Source: M3007 sp044230315 (GTDB lineage Bacteria > Bacteroidota > Bacteroidia > Chitinophagales > Saprospiraceae). Taken from it: a stretch of DNA of 64,000 nucleotides. Location: the NCBI GenBank assembly GCA_044230315.1, contig JBGARJ010000014.1, positions 62,001 through 126,000 of the forward strand. Reading direction: 5' to 3'. Under the pieces are notes generated by a model. It had not been told where the DNA came from. It did not search any database and saw nothing but the letters and a program-made list of their open reading frames with translations. Made by a program: the position numbers and the translations under genes. Shown here piece by piece: positions 60,901-64,000 of this stretch. The first letter of the stretch is position 1; every line of letters begins with the position of its first letter.

Positions 60901-61283
60901 TCGGCATAGATCGCATTGTTGGACGACTGCTGTTTCAATTGAAGAATATTGAGCAGTTTGTCCTGCACGTCGCCGAAATGGTTGCCGATGATCTGTGCCG
61001 CCTGTTCATGGCTGATGATCTGGCCGAGGTGGAAATAGTGCATCAAAGGCAGCGCCACCCATTTGTATAGGGCGGTTCCGGATATGAGGAGGAAGCCCCA
61101 GAACATGGCCGTGCGCACGCCCGTGCCGAAGTAGAAATAATACTCCAGTACGTTGAACAGGATAAACAACCCCAATACCGCACCTACGGTGTAGAGCGAG
61201 CCGCGGAGCAATTGGTTGATGTAAAATTTGCGGATGAAACCGTCGAGTTTCTCGATGAGCAGGCTATAGTTGTCGCGTTGCAT
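57942..61283 (-). CDS. DUF4175-family large membrane/coiled-coil protein
   Basis: A 1113-residue protein typical of Bacteroidota. Three membrane segments are near the N-terminus (about 30-53, 58-78, 160-177). A periplasmic region of about 350 residues with beta-rich text follows (VRRPSILSFNVKLHFPEYIGRPGE). From about 530 to the end it is a very long Gln/Lys/Glu coiled coil (EELMEKQEQLQKLFDETVSEE), with a Gly/Ser break near 940 (SGQPGSGSCSKPGGTGQG). Function unknown; it may span the envelope. Preceded upstream by the amidohydrolase gene on the same strand, with a hairpin between them. Confidence 0.85.
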   Translation of the reverse strand: MQRDNYSLLIEKLDGFIRKFYINQLLRGSLYTVGAVLGLFILFNVLEYYFYFGTGVRTAMFWGFLLISGTALYKWVALPLMHYFHLGQIISHEQAAQIIGNHFGDVQDKLLNILQLKQQSSNNAIYADLINASINQKSNEIKLVPFQAAIDLQKNRKYLRYALPPVLLFLFLLLGAPNIIRDGTMRLWNSTKKFEKPAPFQFEVNTNELKAVQFSDFVLKVGVKGNVLPNDMFIDLGNVQYRLSKDAPNQFSYTFTNVQKDTEFKLYAGGVESTEYTLEVVRRPSILSFNVKLHFPEYIGRPGEELSNVGDLVLPQGTNINWVFNAQYTDNLNLRFGSESEVMSKRFDDELFSFSRRALKDEPYKIFISNQQLPNADSVTYTITVIPDLHPQIGVQEFRDSTDRRQLFFAGDASDDYGLVNLTFNYQIKKAKGGQMPLQTVKISKPAGKQIQYDYNWNLRNLELNPGDELSYYFEVFDNDGVNGSKSARTNVMQWRMPTLDEYRKEQSQSAEEIQRELEKALRESAKVQEEMKKLRSKVLQQKELDWQSRKEMEKLLDRQKQLQDQIEQAKQDFDESKKMQQDFDQQKNEELMEKQEQLQKLFDETVSEEMKKLMEDIQKLLQEMNKDEMLDQMEKMQMSNEEMNKQLDRLQELYKQLEVENMLQQQIDQLEELAKDQDKLSEDTENGSKPDDQLQKEQEDLNKKMDDLKDKHDEMLQKNDALKRPEKIEDNKQEMQDIQQDMKDAKQDLNQKQKQNAGKKQKKAANKMKNLANQMKQARQAGEQEQMEEDIAMLRQLLENLIGLSFAQEQNMKDFANTSVNTPRYVDLTQQQFKVKDDFKLVEDSLQALASRNFQIEGIITEKVADIKEALKYSLDDLEERQVTSASEYQQRTMKGFNDLALMLSEVMNQMQQQMASGQPGSGSCSKPGGTGQGKSGKVPMDKITKGQGDLNQQMKDLKERLEKSKGQGQGGQSKEFAQMAAKQAALRNALRELQKQKQEQGKGAKGLDNIMDSMDKIETDLVNKRLTNEMLKRQQDILTHLLEEERAEREQEQDDQRQAQTAKQQQAKLPPALEEYLKKRRAEVDLFRTVSPALKPYYKQLVEEYIKGVGQ

Positions 61284-61314
61284 GGGAAACGGGTGCTTAA
61301 CTTTTCAGAAGACA

Positions 61315-61357
61315 GGTTCGGTGCACGGTGCAAAGAGCATGCACCGGGCACCGAACC
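61315..61357. terminator. 17-bp hairpin between the amidohydrolase-like and DUF4175 genes
   Basis: GGTTCGGTGCACGGTGC (61315-61331) pairs with 61341-61357 with one mismatch around a 9-base loop. It lies 110 bases past the stop of the minus-strand amidohydrolase-like gene and 32 bases before the DUF4175 start. No T-run follows, so termination is likely but not certain. Confidence 0.5.
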
Positions 61358-61467
61358 CCAAATTTGCAGGAAAAATCTCGATAAGAACGAACGAATCGGC
61401 AAAAGGGTTGAGAATTGGCAGTTTTTAACAGGATTAGCAGTGAATATGTTTTTTGATCTCCGTTCGC

Positions 61468-62781
61468 TCACTGCCGCTTGTACTTCTCCTCAAAGCGCCG
61501 GTACAGTTCTTTTTGCTTGTTGTCGAGGCTGATCTCGCGCCCCTGGATGAACGCCGCCGTCACCTGGCAGGTACGCATGTCGAGCGCATCGCCTTCGCTG
61601 ATGAACAGCGTGGCGTCTTTGCCTACTTCGAGCGAGCCGGTGCTGCCGCCGATGCCCATGATGGCGGCCGGGCTGAGCGTGATGGCCTGCACGGCGGCCT
61701 CGTAAGGCAGCCCGAAGCCCACGGCCTGGCCCGCTTCGAAGGGCAGGTTGCGCTGGCGCCAGCCGCCGTTGCCGGTAAGTACGAAGGGAATGCCGGCGGC
61801 GTGCAGGGCTGCGGCGGTTTTATAAGGTTGGTCGTAGTCTTCGTCTTCGCGGGCGGGCAGGCGCTGCGGTTCGGCCAGCAACACCGGCACCTGGTGCGCC
61901 TTGAGAAAATCGGTGACCATCCAGGCATCCGATGCGCCGACGAGCACGGGCCGGGCGCCGTATTGCTCGGCAAACAGCACGGCTTCCTGCATGGTTTTGG
62001 CGTCGTTGGTATGGATGTACAGGTTTTGCTTGCCGCTGAAAATACCGCACATGGCTTCAAAACGCGGGTTCTTCGCTTCGGGGGCCGGTTTTTGGCAATA
62101 CGCCCGGGCTTCGCCGAAAAAGCGATGCAGGTCTTCCAGGGTTTTGTCGTACGAATCCTCCGGTTGCTGGTCAGGGTTGCGGCGGGGCGGGCCGAAGCGC
62201 CGCCGCGGTTGACGCGTTGGCCAGTTGAGGTGAACGCCGTCGTCGGCGCGAATGGCGGCGTCTTCCCAGTTCCACGCGTCGAGCTGCACCACGGCAGAGG
62301 AACCCGAAAGCAGGCCGCTGGCGGGCACCACCTGCGCCTGCAGCACCCCGTTGGAGCGCACGGTGGGCAGTACGTCGGAGTCGGTATTGTAGGCCACTAT
62401 GGCGCGCGCATTGGGATTCATACTCCCCGATTCGGCAAAATCCTGCGTGGCGCGCACGGCTTCGATCTCCACGAGGCCCAGCCGGGTGTCGGTGGCGATA
62501 AAACCGGGGTACACGTGTTTGCCGGCGGCATCGTAAATCTTGGCAAATTTGCTGCGGTCGAGGCGGATGGTGGTGGCGTCGGCCACGAGGGTCAGCTTGC
62601 CTTTTTCAAAAGCGATAGCGCTGTTGGGCACCGATTGGCCGTTGCCCAAATGGGCGGTGGCGCCGAGCACGAGGATGGCGCCGCTTTGCGCCGGGGCAGG
62701 CACGGGCGATTGCGCGCAGGCGCCGCCCGCGGGCAACAGGAACAACAGAACAGGGAGTATCCGGATTCGCATGGTAGGCAA
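61468..62781 (-). CDS. exported amidohydrolase-superfamily protein lacking the HxH metal motif
   Basis: A 437-residue exported protein (signal peptide to about GACAQ). It has the composite-domain text of imidazolonepropionase-like amidohydrolases: GATAHLGNGQSVPNSAIAFEKGKL, GKHVYPGFIATDTRLGLVEI, IPFVLTGNGG, and the C-terminal ALTLSPAAIMGIGGSTGSLEVGKDATL-like segment. But the strand that should read PGFIDxHxH is PGFIATDTR, so the first two metal ligands are missing. His in YIHTNDAKTM remains. It is therefore probably a non-catalytic or altered-metal member. Start at 62781 or three codons later. It follows the FAH-fold gene after 21 bases and is probably co-transcribed. Confidence 0.82.
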   Translation of the reverse strand: MPTMRIRILPVLLFLLPAGGACAQSPVPAPAQSGAILVLGATAHLGNGQSVPNSAIAFEKGKLTLVADATTIRLDRSKFAKIYDAAGKHVYPGFIATDTRLGLVEIEAVRATQDFAESGSMNPNARAIVAYNTDSDVLPTVRSNGVLQAQVVPASGLLSGSSAVVQLDAWNWEDAAIRADDGVHLNWPTRQPRRRFGPPRRNPDQQPEDSYDKTLEDLHRFFGEARAYCQKPAPEAKNPRFEAMCGIFSGKQNLYIHTNDAKTMQEAVLFAEQYGARPVLVGASDAWMVTDFLKAHQVPVLLAEPQRLPAREDEDYDQPYKTAAALHAAGIPFVLTGNGGWRQRNLPFEAGQAVGFGLPYEAAVQAITLSPAAIMGIGGSTGSLEVGKDATLFISEGDALDMRTCQVTAAFIQGREISLDNKQKELYRRFEEKYKRQ

Positions 62782-62802
62782 ACAATTAAGTTGATCGGAA
62801 AA

Positions 62803-63414
62803 CTATTTGACCGCACAAGTTATCATCAATTTTCCTTCTATCCAGCCTTCGAGCGTATCGCCGATTTGTACGGGCCCCACACCGGCCGGCGTGCCGGTGA
62901 AGATCAGGTCGCCTTTCTGAAGCGTGAAATACCGTGAAATATGCACGATCAGGGTGTCGAACGGGAAGATCAGGTCGCGCGTGTGGCCGTCCTGCACCAC
63001 GTCGCCGTTCTTTTTCAATTGAAAATGGATGTCCTGCAAATTGGGAAGTTCGGCCAACGGCATCCATTTACTCACCGGTGCGGAGTGGTCGAAACCCTTG
63101 GCAATTTCCCAGGGATGGCCTTTTTGTTTGACCTTGTCCTGCAAATCGCGGGCGGTAAAATCGATCCCGAATGCTACGGCGTCGTAATAGCGCCGCGCAA
63201 ACTCCGGCTGTACGGCGCGACCGTTTTTGCACACCCGCAAGACAATTTCGCCTTCGTAGTGCAGGTCTTGGGTGAAATCGGGGTAAAAAAACGGTTTGTT
63301 GTTGACCACGAGCGCCGTGGGCGGCTTCATAAAGATGAGCGGCTCGGCGGGAACGGGGTTGTTGAGTTCCTTGGCGTGATCGACGTAATTGCGGCCAATA
63401 CAGAATATTTTCAT
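62803..63414 (-). CDS. fumarylacetoacetate hydrolase family protein
   Basis: A 203-residue FAH-fold protein of the short YcgM/FAHD1 type. Motifs: MKIFCIGRNYVDHAKELNN, FMKPPTALV, the metal-binding HYEGEIVLRV (two Glu) with an Asp later (FGIDFTARDLQ), and LIFTGTPAGVGPVQ. Members cleave or decarboxylate acylpyruvates, e.g. oxaloacetate or fumarylpyruvate. No signal peptide. Probably in one transcript with the amidohydrolase-like gene. Substrate not determined. Confidence 0.9.
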   Translation of the reverse strand: MKIFCIGRNYVDHAKELNNPVPAEPLIFMKPPTALVVNNKPFFYPDFTQDLHYEGEIVLRVCKNGRAVQPEFARRYYDAVAFGIDFTARDLQDKVKQKGHPWEIAKGFDHSAPVSKWMPLAELPNLQDIHFQLKKNGDVVQDGHTRDLIFPFDTLIVHISRYFTLQKGDLIFTGTPAGVGPVQIGDTLEGWIEGKLMITCAVK

Positions 63415-63478
63415 GCGGCGAAAGTAAAAAGATTTCGAAGGCCCGGATTTTCAGAATTGCGCACCCGAACAGGCGCCC

Positions 63479-63703
63479 CTACTTATTTTCCGCATCCGTG
63501 TTCCGGAACCACGACAAGGCCCCCGAAGGGCAACGTTCCACCTGGGCTATAATTGTTTCGCTATCAGCACCTTCCATGTTTACCCACGGATGTTTCCGGG
63601 GATCGAAAACCTGAAGGAGTTGACGCCAGCACAGCGTGGAATGCTGACAGATGTCCGGTTTCCAGACGACGGTGATGTCGCCGTTGGTATAGTGTTTTTC
63701 CAT
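63479..63703 (-). CDS. small divergent 4Fe-4S mono-cluster protein
   Basis: A 74-residue protein with cysteines at 19, 25 and 58 in the pattern KPDICQHSTLCWR ... VERCPSGALSWF and the central VFDPRKHPWVN segment. This matches the Fer4_19 (YjdI-like) group of divergent mono-cluster ferredoxin-like proteins, some of which are fused or adjacent to CDGSH proteins. The start at 63703 (MEKHYTNGD) begins the domain. It may carry electrons or an iron-sulphur cluster; partners are not visible. It lies 84 bases before the Gfo/Idh/MocA gene end upstream. Confidence 0.8.
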   Translation of the reverse strand: MEKHYTNGDITVVWKPDICQHSTLCWRQLLQVFDPRKHPWVNMEGADSETIIAQVERCPSGALSWFRNTDAENK

Positions 63704-63787
63704 GGCACGACAGGGATTGATCGATGAAAGTGGACCGGGCGGAATACCCGTCCGCATCCGGTATAACAAGTACTCAAACAGGGTGGT

Positions 63788-64000
63788 TTAAAAGGCGTCG
63801 CCAAAGGCGAAATCCGGTTGGCGCTCCGTCCAGCGGCCGCGCGTAAAATCGGGGAAGGCCTGGGGGCTGCTGCCGGTGGCGATGGAGGCTTCGCTCAGCG
63901 GGGTGATGGCCAGCCAGGTAGCGGCATCGTATACGTCGATCTGCGGGGCGATGTTCTGTTTGGCGCATTCGACGAAGTGCTGGAACACGAAATAATCCAT
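63788..64000 (-). CDS. C-terminal end of a Gfo/Idh/MocA-family oxidoreductase or GH109-like protein (partial)
   Basis: Only the last 70 residues are inside the window, so the Met at 64000 is probably internal. The text DVYDAATWLAITPLSEASIATG and FPDFTRGRWTERQPDF matches the C-terminus of secreted Gfo/Idh/MocA proteins, including the GH109 alpha-N-acetylgalactosaminidase group, where NAD is bound by the missing N-terminal domain. Substrate cannot be told from this part. Confidence 0.7.
   Translation of the reverse strand: MDYFVFQHFVECAKQNIAPQIDVYDAATWLAITPLSEASIATGSSPQAFPDFTRGRWTERQPDFAFGDAF

Overview
The window reads as a high-GC chromosome segment of a Bacteroidota bacterium, most likely from the Saprospiria/Chitinophagia side of the phylum (inference). 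The evidence is: type IX secretion sorting domains (a CHU_C type B domain at 14351-16312 and a type A-like tail on the M4 peptidase at 27088-30306), two giant hybrid two-component regulators, the GYDIA-type GHMP kinase, a DUF6913-like gene next to dapA, a DUF4175 protein, a SMUG-like uracil-DNA glycosylase, and recurrent TAnnTTTG promoter elements. Coding density is high. GC-rich wobble positions create many long antisense open frames, which I left out.

Layout. 1-6.3 kb: exported SnoaL-like proteins, an O-methyltransferase, and a TPR histidine kinase/LuxR-type regulator pair. 6.3-14.3 kb: a metallo-beta-lactamase-fold protein, a translationally coupled pair of unrecognised genes (zinc ribbon plus a protein with eight near-identical 34-residue repeats), a lipoprotein peptidase, a Crp-family regulator ending in a twin palindrome, and an isoaspartyl peptidase. 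14.3-26 kb: a repeat-rich cell-surface protein and two 1.4-kresidue hybrid sensor/regulators around a small exported protein. 26-27.1 kb: a gene-free kilobase holding two related miniature inverted-repeat elements and a nested palindrome. 27-32 kb: a secreted M4 peptidase and outer-membrane proteins. 31.9-39.7 kb: a soluble NAD-linked [NiFe] hydrogenase operon (hoxF, a hoxU-hoxY gene fusion, hoxH, hoxW), directly preceded by pyruvate phosphate dikinase. 39.8-42.8 kb: a CHAD protein, a lipoprotein, an AT-rich patch with two frame-broken lipoprotein genes, and tRNA-Asp. 42.8-51.3 kb: housekeeping genes (accA, dapA, recA, a ferredoxin reductase-like protein, GYDIA kinase, aroA). 51.5-54.7 kb: a more AT-rich kinase/regulator/small exported protein module. 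54.8-64 kb: glycosylase, pssA-purS-rsmI, DUF4175, a metal-site-less amidohydrolase homologue, a fumarylacetoacetase-fold hydrolase, a 4Fe-4S protein and the end of a Gfo/Idh/MocA oxidoreductase.

Functionally the hox genes encode a cytoplasmic H2:NAD+ oxidoreductase with its own maturation protease. General hyp maturation genes are not in the window and must lie elsewhere. The four hox genes overlap or nearly touch, so they are surely one transcript, and ppdK may be co-transcribed. The regulators at 16-26 kb resemble those that control polysaccharide utilisation, but no SusC/SusD or glycoside hydrolase genes are nearby. The strongest candidates for something new are the HoxU-HoxY fusion, the zinc-ribbon/tandem-repeat gene pair at 7.2-10.6 kb, and the miniature inverted-repeat elements at 26-27 kb.
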